Source: Amphimedon queenslandica (lineage: Eukaryota; Porifera; Demospongiae; Haplosclerida; Niphatidae). Taken from it: a stretch of DNA of 64,000 bases. The stretch lies in the NCBI RefSeq assembly GCF_000090795.2, contig NW_003546422.1:59688-123687 (forward strand), written 5' to 3'. The position numbers were made by a program, and so were the translations under genes. The first letter of the stretch is position 1. The number at the start of each line of letters is the position of its first letter. The notes under the pieces were generated by a model that searched no databases, was not told the origin of the DNA, and worked only from the letters and a program-made list of their open reading frames with translations. Below are positions 53,745 through 64,000 of the stretch, piece by piece.

Positions 53745-56025
53745 ACATCACATCCCATTGCATTCACTGCCATACCTATTCCATTCGCTCATTGCCTCAC
53801 CAACATGCTGCTCTCATAGCTTCACCATCTCCTTCACTCACTGCCATGCCATATTTCTGCTGCCTTGCCCCACCATCTTCCTGCCCTCATGCCACACCAT
53901 CTCCTACTCTCACTGCCTCACCATCTTCCTGCTCTCACTGCCAAATTAAGTCTATGCTCTCACTGCCACACCAACTTCCTGATGCACTGCCAAACCATCT
54001 CCCTACTCTTACTTCCACACTATTTTCTGCTGTCACTGCCACACTAATTCTCTGCACTTCTAGTCATGCCAACACCCTGCTGTCACTTCCAGACCATCTC
54101 CCTGCTCTCCATTTCAAGCCATCTTCCTACTCTCATTGAAGTACCATCTCCCTGCCATTATTGATTCACAAATCCCTGCTTTTACTGCAACACCATCTCC
54201 CTGCTCTCATTGCCGCACCATCTCACTGCTCTCAATGCTGCACCATCTTCCTCATCTCAATGCCACACTATGTCCCTGCTCTCACTGCCAAGGCATCTTC
54301 CCTCTCTCACTGCCAAACCATCTCCCTGCTCACTCAGTTTCACCACACACTTTTGCTCTTACTGCCACACACACCATGTACCTGCTCTGAATCCGCACCA
54401 ACTCCCTCCTGCAATCATTGCCACATGAAATCTCTGCACTCACTACAACACCATCTAGCTGCATTGCTGCCACAACATCTACCTGCTGTCACTGCCAAAC
54501 CGTCTATCTGCTGTCATACTGCCACGCAATTTCCCTGCTCTTATTGCCACATCTTGCCGATATCACTGCCTGCTGTGTCTGCCACACCATCTCCCTGTTG
54601 TGTCTGCCACACCATCTGCTATCATTGCCACACCATCTCACTGCTCTCATTGCCACACCAACTTCCTGCTCTCACTGCAAAACCATCTCCCTCCTCTCAC
54701 TGCCAAACCATCACCCTACTTTCATGGGCACACAATGTCCCTGCTCTCACTGCCTCACCATCTGCTTGCCACACCATCTCCATGCTGTTACTGGCACAAC
54801 ATCTCTTTGCTCTCACTGCCACACCACCTCCTACTATCACTGCCAAACAAATGCTCTTCTCTCACTGCCACACCAACGTCACTGCCACACAAACTTTCAG
54901 CTGTCACTGCCATGCCATCTCCATTCTCTTTTTGCCACACCATTTTTTTGCTGTCACTGCCACACGATTGCCCAGCTCTCACTGCAACACCTTTCTGCTC
55001 TAACTGCTGCCACACCATCTACTTGCCACCACCCATATACCTGCACTAACTGTGACCACCTCATCTACCTGCTCTTACGGCTACCCTGCTCTCAATACCA
55101 CACGATCTGCCTGCTCTTACTGCCACACCATCTCCCTGTTCTCACTGCCACACCATCTCCATCCTCTGATTGTATCACAATCTCATTGCTTTCACTGCCA
55201 CACCTACTACTTGCTTTATTCCCTTACCAACTTGCTACTCTCACAGCCTCACCATCTCCCCATTCTCACTGCCACACCACCTCCCCACTCTCAGTGCCAA
55301 ACGATCTCCATACTCCCTCGGCTTCAATATCCTGATCTACTGCCTCGCTAACTCTCTGCTTTATGTACCTCACCATGTCCCTCCTCTCACTACAACACCA
55401 GCTCCCTGCTCTCACTGCACATGAACTCTGTTCTCACTGCCACACCATCTTGCTGCTATGGCTGCTGTACCATCTCCATGCTGTCACTGCTACACCATCT
55501 CCCAGCTCTAATTGCCACACTATCTCACTGCTCTAACTTCCACACCATTATCCTAATCTCACTGCCTCACCATTCCCCTTTTCTCACAGCCATACCCCTG
55601 ACATCAAGGCCACACCACCTCCCTGCTCCCACTGCCTCACCATTTTCCTTCTCCCACTGCTACACCAACTCACTGTTTTCAGTGCTTCACCATCTCAGTG
55701 CTGTTTTCAGTGCTTCACCATCTCAGTGCTGTCACTGCCAACCATCTTCCTGCTCTCACTGCCACACCATCTCCCTGCTTTCACTGCCACACCAACTTTT
55801 TGCTTTCAGTGCATCACCATTTTTCTGCTCTCACTGCAACACCAAGTCCCTGCTTTCACTCTGCCATACCATCTTCCTGCTCTCATTCCCACACCATCAC
55901 CCTCCTCTCACTACCTCTCTATCTCCCTGCTTCATGGCCACACAATCTTCCTGTTTCCTTTCTCTCACTGCCACACCATCTCCCTTCTCTCACTGACACA
56001 GTCTTCCTGCTCTAATTGCCAAAGA
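53745..56025. repeat. Minisatellite of ~25-bp units (2.3 kb)
   Basis: Units of the type CTGCTCTCACTGCCACACCA plus TCTCC repeat with variation about ninety times (estimate). Because 25 is not a multiple of three, the plus strand stays open in three frames for long stretches, each giving a 25-residue periodic peptide (LPHHLPALTATPSPC-type). These long open frames are by-products of the repeat, not genes. The block is pyrimidine-rich on the plus strand and sharply bounded inside the AT-rich array. Confidence 0.92.
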
Positions 56026-58284
56026 AGGAACAAGTAGTGTGAATTTAGTACTACATGAAATATTTTAACAAAACGATATGATTAAAACTCACTCTGATCT
56101 GTCACTTTTGATATAAACTTTACATTAAAAATGAGAAAAAACAGATAGTGAAAACTTCGTAGTACGTGAAACTGTTAAGAAAGCAAGTTAAAATGTTTAT
56201 AACTAAGCTTTGTCAGTCACTTAATGCATTTTACGCTATTTTAATGAAATTGAGAAAAAAATAATATGAACTTAAAAAAAAATTTTTCAGAATCCAACCT
56301 TGCAGGATAACTCAGTCTGATCAGTGACTTCTCGTATTTATAACTATGCTATGACACTCAGAAAAGTAAAAACAAATACTATAAAGAAGTAGTGCATAAA
56401 ACATCATTTCAAAACAAAACAAAAGTTACAAGTAAAAACTAAGTTCAGTCAGTCACTTCAATCTAAACTATACTATGAAACTTAGAAAAGAAGTAACAAA
56501 TAGTGTGAAGTATGTAATACATGAAACATCATTTATAACCAAACTTAAATGATAAGAATTTGAGAGACTGAGAAAAGAAGAAACAAATAGTAGGAAGCAA
56601 CAAATAGTTGGAAGCAGTACATATAATGTAACTTTAAAACCAATTTATATATTTATTTATTAATTTATTTATTTATAACTTTACAGTGCAAGTAAAACGG
56701 AGTAGTAAATTAAGAGTGAACATGTTTGCAGTGGGAACACTGCAAAAAGAAGTGAAGCAGTCACGAGGAGAGGGAAAAGGAGAAATACAAAATCACAGAT
56801 AATAATAAATTAAAATAAGAAGACAAGAGAGAAAGAGATGTCAAATGATAAGGACTGAGTCTGATCACACTCTTTTAGGATTTTAAACAATACTATAAAA
56901 ATGACAAGAAATAAATAGAGAACACTAAAAACACACGACCAATCACTTCAGAATCAACCTTTAAATTTAAAAGAACTGTCGGATTATGTATTTCTGGTAT
57001 TACAGTTACTATGAATGTAAGAAATGAACGAACAAATACTTAGAAATATGAGTACATGAATTATTATTATAAAACCAAACCTAACTGATAAAATCTGGTC
57101 AAATGAGTCATTTCTGGTATATAACGAAGAAAAGAAACGTATACACGTTGTTTTAGAATTAACTTCAAATGATAGAAACTCTGTCAGATCCGTCTCTTCT
57201 TGTGTTTTAACCATACTATGAAACTAAAGGAAGAAACAAATAGTAAGAAGTACTACATGATAAAACATCATTTTAAAACCAATATTAAATGATGAAACTG
57301 AGTCAGATGAGTGACTCCTGGTACAAGTTATACATTGAAAGTGAGAAAAGAAGAAGCCAATGCTAAAAACTAGTACAGGAAACAATTTTAAGCAAAACCT
57401 AAATGATAAAAAGTAAACCTCACCAGTCAATCTTGAAACAATACTATGAAACTGAGAAAAGGAAATAATAGGAGTCAGTAGTACATAAACATTTTAAAAC
57501 CAATTTCAATAATCAGAACTCATTTGATCAGTCACTTCTTTTATTTGAAAGAATACTAAAACTGAAAAGGGGCAAAATAGTGAGGACTATCAACATAATC
57601 AGAATCAACCTCAAGCAATAGGAACACCGTCTGGTCAGTCAATTCTGGTATTTTAAACTATACTTTTAAAATGACAAAAGAAAAATAAATACTGAAAATT
57701 GAGTAGTACATGAAACTTATTTTTAAAAACCAAACAAAAAGGATAAAAACTATATCTGGTGAGTAACTCATATATGTATCTAAGAAAAAAAACTAGTAAG
57801 TCAGTACAACATGAAGGAACATTTGAAAAACCAACCTCAATTATTAAGTAATTCCTAGTGATTTAAACTACACTGTGAAACTTAGAAAAGAGTATACAAA
57901 GTCAATTGTTAGTAGGACATTAAACATCTTTTTAAAAAAGAACTCAAATGATAAGAACTGTGTCCGATCAGTCACTTTTGCTAAAAGCTTAATGAGAAAA
58001 AAGAAAAATAGTAAGAAAGTAGTACTACATAATTCATAATTTGCAACCATTTTCAAATCTTAGTCTGATCAGTCACTTCTAGTATTTCAAACTATACAAT
58101 AAAAGTAAGAAAAGAAGAAACAAATACTGAAAAATAAAAACAATTCTAAAACCCAAACAAAGGGAATAAAAAGTAAATCTGTTACTCATTCCTGGTAAAC
58201 TAAAACAAGAAATAAGAAACGAGAAGTCTGTAGAACATGAATCATGTCAGAAGCCAATTTCAAATAATAAAACTCCATCTGATC

Positions 58285-58740
58285 AAGTAATAGTAATAGT
58301 AATAGTAATAGAATCTTTGGCAACAGGAAGTAATAGTAATAGTAATAGTAATAATGGTCGAAGTAATATGTAATCTCAATATTAATATTACATAGCTATT
58401 ACTTGCAGTGTTACACTAATAAGTAGCAATAGGAAAATAGCACGTTAGCCAGGAACTATTGCTCAGTACTGAGACTTTTTATCATAAATATAACAAAGCA
58501 TTCTTAATTAGAAACTATAAAATGGCTTAGATTAACTTCAAAATTAGATTATTTTTATCAGTAACCTATAACAATCTATGGCGTATTGTAATAGTAATTG
58601 TAATAGTAATATACTTTGCTGTAATAGTAATAGTAATAGATTACTTTGAAAAAAGACTGTAATAGTAATAGTAATATAATAGTTACAATTTTCAACTAAT
58701 AGTAATAGTAATAGATTACATTTAATTGTAATTGACCCCA
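58285..58740. repeat. Clusters of the hexanucleotide TAGTAA
   Basis: GTAATAGTAATAGTAATAG runs stand at about 58288-58312, 58330-58353, 58590-58640, 58660-58680 and 58697-58720, separated by non-repetitive pieces. AATAGATTAC caps several clusters. It may be a small element built on the hexamer. Confidence 0.75.
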
Positions 58741-59602
58741 GGCCTGATAAGTACTTAGCCATTTTTGACAAATTTTTGTATATAAGCCTGTACTATAAGA
58801 ATATAGGGGCTTTGGCCAAATTTTAGAGCAACTTCAACAATTCATAAAAAATTCAAACTAGAACTACATTAGCTCAAACTTGAAACACCACATAAGGTGT
58901 ATGTATCAGGAAAAATTATAAAAATGGAGAATTCTCACCTAGTGATTTTTGTCAGTACTGTGGTACTGGGTCTTAGACGTAGTTTTTGAGCAACTCAACA
59001 ATCCACTGACAAGAAGTTGCATCAGCACTATAAAAATCCTGTGAAAAACTCTGTTTAACTGTTTCATAAAAATTGGTAAATCAATTTCAATGTTCAGACA
59101 TAGTGTCTGAACATTGTTTTTATGTAATTTTTAAGGATTTGCTTAGTGGATCAAGATACGTTCTATGAGTCCTCTGTCTTCTAAATTAATTTGTACAGAA
59201 AATGCACTGCCTTTACCATCACATGCTGTAATTATCAACTGATGACTTGGCTCTTTTGGGCGACCAATGGCAAAATCTGCTTTTCAGCAAATGACCTACA
59301 TACATACAATTTTTGGTAGTACTGATGGCACAACATATAACTGTTAAATAAGACCAGGGAACTGAGGGAAGCAAACTCTGATGTTTGCCTCCATTTGTTA
59401 CTACAGACCATGTGCTAGCTACTGCTCATGCACATAATGTAATTTGCCCAATCAACAGGATATAATTATCTGATTTACAGGCACCACCCAACTCAGTTAC
59501 CACAGGTATGTGCCCTTGTACTTGGTGCCTGTAAATCAGATTATAACCATTTCGTAATTATACATATGGTATAGTTGTGTACTTATGTGCTTGTACATGT
59601 AC
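58741..59602. other. Spacer with two small perfect hairpins
   Basis: 59088-59116 is CAATGTTCAGACA, a TAG loop and its complement. 59468-59486 (ATCTGATTTACAGGCACCA) and 59523-59541 are exact inverse copies 36 bases apart, flanked by ATATAAT-like pairs, a tiny foldback element. No gene is recognised. Confidence 0.6.
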
Positions 59603-60309
59603 ATGGAGGTCACTGAAGATGAAAATCCTGAAGTGAGTGCTGATGCAGAAGATCAATCTCCCAAGTAAGTTAGTTCATTAAATTAATGTAATATTACCCT
59701 ACACCAATTATAGCAGCGTCTTGAGGCAACACTTCTGTATTTTGGCATGGAATACTTTTGTTCTATTACAGGAACTGTGCCTAAAAAATCTATTTGCAAT
59801 TAACTGTTCTCGAAGATGACGATTTTAAAAAAGATGTTCTTCAAGATATCAGATCCGTTAACAATCTCAGAAGTGGTTTAAGGTGTAGAGGCACCTTTAA
59901 AGTATTAGAAGATGTGGAAGACAATACGTATGTTTACTGCACAAGTCAGTTGTCACCAAGCAGCATGACTTATAGTTCGTGGCTGGAGTCATTTCACATA
60001 CACCCAGACCAGCTGCAGCTGAGTGGCACAGCACATCCTGCATTTAGCGAATAATATTTGGCACCGTATTTTAAAGATGACAAATATTTCAAAACGAGAC
60101 TTCGTGACAGTGCTTTGACAGATATGGAAGATTGCAGCAAGGGTGTTAGAATGGAAGAATTTGGTGCTGAGTGGGATGAAAACACCTGGACAAAGCGACT
60201 TGTATGTGGTTTACAATTCATGGGCATACCAAATTGTGAAATCCATTATACAATAATATCAAGAGAGTTCAAAACTACTCTTATGAAAATTTTTTTCGTT
60301 GTCTTCTAG
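59603..60309 (+). pseudogene. Unassigned ORF pieces, possibly one broken gene
   Basis: A short exon-like start at 59603 (MEVTEDENPEVSADAEDQSP) ends at a GTAAGT donor. Two consecutive frames then follow. The first, 59794-60054, reads [40 protein letters not shown] and [20 protein letters not shown]. The second, 60058-60309, reads [40 protein letters not shown] and [17 protein letters not shown]. Amino-acid composition looks like real protein, but I recognise no family. Stop codons at 60052-60057 separate the two frames, which are in phase, so they may once have been one gene. Confidence 0.4.
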
Positions 60310-61973
60310 CTGCAGTTTTTGTTTTCTGTTCAATGGCTCACCAGACGTTGTAGTTAAAAAAAGAGGGTATTAATGAGCTTGGAGACAGTACCAGTTTACA
60401 CGGACAGTGAAGATGACTCACTGATTAAAACACTTTTCAACGATCACCAATGAAATGTGAAAATTCAGGTATACATGAGAAAACAGGTCAACTAATTGCT
60501 TCATTGCACACAGTGCTAGTAGCAAAAGTGTTACGACAATTAAAAAAAAGAAAAAAATTAATCTAATCTTTAGAGTAAAAGGTCTTCTTATCGACAAAGT
60601 TCTTGGTGTCATCAAAGTTCATGTTAGTGTAGACATGTTAAGTGACAGTCACATGCATCCATTGAGTATTGACGTTTTTGACTACACTACTAAAGCATTG
60701 GATCCAAGTTCTCTCCTTTTGCATATCACAAAGCTATTACAGCCATAATTATCTATATAATACAAATTGTTTTCTCCTTATTTTGCTAATAAACTTGGTC
60801 TCTCTTGATCTTATTACTCTCTCTGCTTTTGGTGAACTATTATTACCAAATGCTAGCGCTTGGTATGTAGGGTTGAGTTGGACGATCGCGCCCCCAAAAT
60901 GGCTGCCACCCCAGAGCCATTGAGCCCTGTAAAAATCTTCAGGAATTTTTTGTCACTTATTTTACAGTGCAGATGTCCTTTATAATTCTAGAAAAGGAAG
61001 GCAGTGTTATGAAAAGTGGTAAATAACGTCCATAACATAGTTTTACGGCAAATGAATGCATGCACCAAATGTTTCTCCTTTTTCTTCCACAGTTAAGGAA
61101 GAGCTCCTCCTAGACTTTATCATAGAAAGGTGACTTTACACCATTGTCTTGCATTTTAGAGATGCTAGTGCAGTGTGCCATGATTATTGTAGTTGGATGT
61201 AATGATTTTTTCTTGTTCTTTGAAGCACAAGTGGACTGAGCAAGTTGTTGGATGCCATTTTCCTATAGTTATTGCGCATGCTCACAACAATACATTTGTG
61301 TGTCTCCAGTCTTTCCTAGTGGCTAGTGCTTCATTTCTCACCCAGCAGTTTCTGAACAACTTCTCATTACAGACTGTCAACCCATTACAGAGTTGTCAGG
61401 TAATATCTCAGGGACCCAGCAATATAAATTCTCAAGTCTCATCATGTCGTCTTGTATAACTATATATGTCATATCTTTTCTGTTTTTGTTCTGCAGTCAT
61501 ATTACTTGATAAACGAATACTTTCTCTAGCTTTCTTTTCACACTTGGGCTCTTGCTGTGTTCAATGTGAGGTAATATCATGTACCTATACATGCATACTT
61601 ATGAGATATAATAATAGTTCTACTTTCACCACACTGAACTCATTCATCTTGAGTTTTATGTCTTGTATTTTGTTATAGGTACTGGCTTGAAACCAGTATC
61701 TACTTTTCCTGCCTTTGTGCCCTACCAGTTTCTCTCCAATTTTAATATTAGCTAGTGATCACTTTGTCCTTCTTCTCCCTCCAATCCTTTCAGAGTTCTA
61801 TTTACTTCTTTCTTCATTTTCTTTTTTTCTTCTTTGTTTACTATATTATCTTTAAGTGAGGGAAATACATGTACATGGTATATTATATATATAATTGTGT
61901 ATATTGAAGCATAAATTTAAGTTAAACATTTTCTATGCTATCCAGTGGACTTTTAATTGTGTTTACTGATTTT
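60310..61973. other. No gene recognised
   Basis: A possible continuation of the preceding gene (LLIDKVLGVIKVHVSVDMLS and SHMHPLSIDVFDYTTKALD-type reading at 60580-60710) has protein-like composition but no known domain. GC-richer CGATCGCGCCCCCAAAATGG with GGCTGCCACC near 60881-60911 resembles a start or promoter region. The rest is AT-rich with short frames. Confidence 0.35.
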
Positions 61974-63428
61974 AATGGACCTTATGCACCGAAATGGTTC
62001 TAATTAACGCGCACCCAAAGTGGTGGTAAAATGGCAGATTTTTGGAAGGAAGGACAGGCTAAACAATTTCTCTTTTATCCATCCATTCTAGCTGTGAGAG
62101 CCACTTTGAGCTATCCTTTTGTTTCAGTATACTCTATTTATCTTTGGTTGCTGTTTTGGCTTTATAGCACTTTGTCATAGGAATATTCTCAACCATTGGC
62201 CATTCCCGTTTTTCTAATTTTTGCTTTCAGGAGCCAGGGCGCTTACCCCTCCATTGCTAGGAAGATAAAAGTGCATTCAGCGGAGTCCTATGACTAGTGT
62301 CTATCGTCAGAGTTAGTCTCAGTCCATCAGGACAATGTACGGTGGAATAACTCACTCAGTTGTTATTTTGCAGCTGGTGTGTGGATGATTACGACCATCT
62401 TTTCAGTTCTTAAAACTATAGGACTAGTCTTTATTCACATGTAAGAAGCATTCCAAGGATCATAAGTGTGCTGGAATAGCTGAGCATCATGTAACTAGCT
62501 ATTAATAGTAACGTCCAGTATGAAGTAAAACACTTTCATTGTTACATGATTTTTATGTTTTTATTCATGTTAAAAATTGATGTTAATAACAGAAATTATC
62601 TTTGTTATTGTCGAGATGGTTTGAAATTTTTGTGTATATACTCTTAGTATCATAAAGTATGAGTAAATACATAAATAGTCTTCTATACAAATGCAATGTA
62701 GTGACCTAGTGATAACAACAATAATAGTTATAGCAACAACACTCATTATGTTTTTTATAATTCAAAATAATAAATAAAACTGTTGGGAGAGGATACAAAT
62801 GGTGAAGAGCCATGAACGAGTCCTGAATGTGATGATTCCTTTTTGCAAGTACTGAATAGTGACTGACAGATTTTAATATGACATGAGGTGCTCATACAGT
62901 ACAACCAGTGAATTTACAGATAAAGAATGAGTTCTTGCATGCCTCAACTATCTATAAAAGAGCCAACCTATAGTTTTAAGTGAAAAGATGGTCATAATCA
63001 TCCACACTCCAGCTGCAAAATAACAACTGAGTGAGTTATTCCACCATACCTTATCCTGATGGACTGAGACTAACTCTGATGATAGACACTAGTCATAGGA
63101 CTCAGCTGAATGCACTTCTATCTTCCTAGCAATGGGGGGGCAGGCGCCCTGGCTCCTGAAAGCAAAATTTAGAAAAACGGGAACGGCCAATGGTTGAGAA
63201 TATTCCTATGACAAAATGCTATAAAAGCCAAAACAGCAACCAAAGAGCTTACAAAAGAGGTAAATAGAGTATACTGAAACAAAAGAATAGCTCAAAGTGG
63301 CTCCCACAGCTAGAATGGATGGATAAAAGAGAAGATTGTTTAGCCTGTCCTTCCCTCCAAAAATCCGCCATTTTACCACCACTTTGGGTGCGTGTCAATT
63401 AGAATCATTTTGGTGCATAAGGTCCATT
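61974..63428. mobile_element. 1455-bp foldback element with ~450-bp inverted arms
   Basis: The arm 61974-62422 (AATGGACCTTATGCACCGAA onward, with CTGTGAGAGCCACTTTGAGC and TCAGTTGTTATTTTGCAGCT) is the inverse of 62969-63428 with over 90% identity by eye and small indels, for example extra G in the CCCCTCCATTG / CAATGGGGGGG part. A 546-bp AT-rich centre has no coding signal. No clear target duplication: TGATTTT lies on the left and GTTTTTA on the right. It resembles long-TIR non-autonomous elements. Confidence 0.88.
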
Positions 63429-63698
63429 GTTTTTAAAACAATAATATTATAATGCTACCTTTATAGCATTGATACATGGTACAACATATACATGTATGTA
63501 TAGAAGGAGTTTTAATGTGGTGGAATGGGGTACAGGGTGGGATGCAAAACCATATCCAGTTATTGACCTTCATTTCAAACATGCTCCCAATTTGTCAGGT
63601 GTATTACTTATAACATTTGTTAAAGTGAATTTCATGGTTCATATGTATACCTAAAACATAATGGTTTTAATGGGCTTTTTTCTCTTTAGTCTACAATA

Positions 63699-63860
63699 AT
63701 GCCTCGGAAAAGGAAATATCCCAAATTTGCGAGGATGAAACGTAAGGACAATCTGCTCTCTAATAAGACTAAAGTTGATACTGATGAGACCCTTGAGTCT
63801 GATAGCGTTTCCAGCAGTTTGGGTCATAAATGTATTAAGGGTGCAGTCCCACTTATATAG
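63699..63860 (+). CDS. Short basic ORF or 5' exon, unassigned
   Basis: ATG at 63699 opens 53 codons starting MPRKRKYPKFARMKRKDNLL, a Lys/Arg-rich stretch like a nuclear-localisation signal, then an acidic-polar part (KVDTDETLESDSVSSS), ending at TAG 63858-63860. A pyrimidine-rich tract and TTTAG precede it (63676-63690), so it could instead be an internal or first exon of a gene that continues past the window. No family recognised; the sequence after 63860 to the end shows nothing else. Confidence 0.35.
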   Translation: MPRKRKYPKFARMKRKDNLLSNKTKVDTDETLESDSVSSSLGHKCIKGAVPLI

Positions 63861-64000
63861 TTTAAATTCAAAACTTTTGCAAATTTGTATACTTTACTGT
63901 ATATTTCTATTCTTATTACCAATTTTCTTATAACTATAGTCTAGCCATTCCATTAGGACATCAAAATGAAGAATCATCAATTTTTAAATGTCTACAGGCT

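Larger units (their letters stand above)
48560..58290. repeat. Diverged tandem repeat array, period about 115-120 bp
   Basis: The words CAGTCTGATCAGTCACTTCT, then TTTTAAACTATACTATGAAA, CTGAGAAAAGAAGAAACAAA, then TAGTACATGAAACATCATTT and AAACCAAACTTAAATGATAA recur in this order. Starts measured near 52382, 52502, 52620, 52733 and 52855 give a period of 113-122 bp. The array is broken by a MITE (49463-49671), a copia relic (about 49800-51180) and a 25-bp minisatellite (53745-56025). Roughly fifty units remain by estimate. Units are strongly diverged, so it is an old satellite, not a fresh array. Confidence 0.85.

Noticed and set aside
54788-55018. Minus-strand frame in the minisatellite (VWQQLEQKGVAVRAG-type)
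   Set aside because: Same repeat artefact on the opposite strand.
53732-56037. Several long open frames (up to about 300 codons) rich in Leu, Pro, His, Ser and Cys
   Set aside because: They are three-frame products of the 25-bp minisatellite and follow its 25-residue period; no signal peptide, domain or codon bias supports a gene.
58544-58771. Minus-strand frame of 75 codons rich in Leu
   Set aside because: It is a translation of the TAGTAA hexamer clusters.
63469-63654. Plus-strand frame of 61 codons beginning MIHGTTYTCMY
   Set aside because: Composition is compatible with protein but there is no motif, no splice context and no partner; chance frame more likely.
1-64000. CRISPR arrays, bacterial operons, rRNA or tRNA genes
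   Set aside because: Tandem repeats found lack direct-repeat/spacer structure; introns, LTR and DIRS elements show a eukaryotic genome; no cloverleaf or rRNA core sequence was recognised by eye.

Overview
This is eukaryotic, AT-rich, intron-containing DNA from an early-branching animal; a sponge-like genome is my best guess. That guess rests on the mix of element families and on AT-rich introns, not on any host marker gene. I found no complete, confidently recognised host gene. Nearly everything identifiable is a mobile element, most copies are degenerate, and many sit inside one another.

Layout. 0.7-1.2 kb: three nested miniature elements. 1.9-3.1 kb: broken RecQ-type helicase. 3.6-7.5 kb: two relics of one reverse transcriptase (RT) family that ends in a nuclease-like domain. 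8.2-9.2 kb: fragment of a DUF6589-like gene. 9.6-14.9 kb: two-gene DNA transposon of P-element type; its long terminal inverted repeats run into the first codons of both convergent genes. 15.1-20.7 kb (minus): large degenerate gene (copy A) joining a Cys-rich N-terminus, a transposase-like core, a FEN/XPG-type nuclease domain and a Cys-rich CXC tail, split by a 701-bp MITE. 21.2-24.6 kb: Penelope-type GIY-YIG gene split by a Ginger-like element carrying a Ulp1 protease plus PHD-like gene, itself hit by a LINE.

25.7-33.4 kb: second, diverged copy of the P-like element, split by a 5.1-kb Ty3/gypsy retrotransposon with a clear target duplication. 33.6-38.0 kb: DIRS retrotransposon with inverted ends and an internal complementary region. 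38.4-45.8 kb (plus): copy B of the FEN/CXC gene, split by a 2.76-kb pogo/Tigger-type transposon that carries a second gene made of a HIRAN domain and a Ulp1-like protease. 46-47.6 kb: IS3EU-type and hAT-like relics.

48.6-58.3 kb: an old tandem array with a period near 118 bp, holding a Tigger-family MITE, a Ty1/copia relic and a 2.3-kb minisatellite of 25-bp units. 58.3-64 kb: hexanucleotide repeats, small palindromes, a 1.45-kb foldback element and a few unassigned short ORFs.

Themes. DNA transposons here repeatedly carry accessory genes (Ulp1 with HIRAN, Ulp1 with PHD, an unknown 425-residue protein, a FEN-like nuclease). Two unrelated transposons carry SUMO-protease-like domains. Nested insertions give a clear relative order of events.
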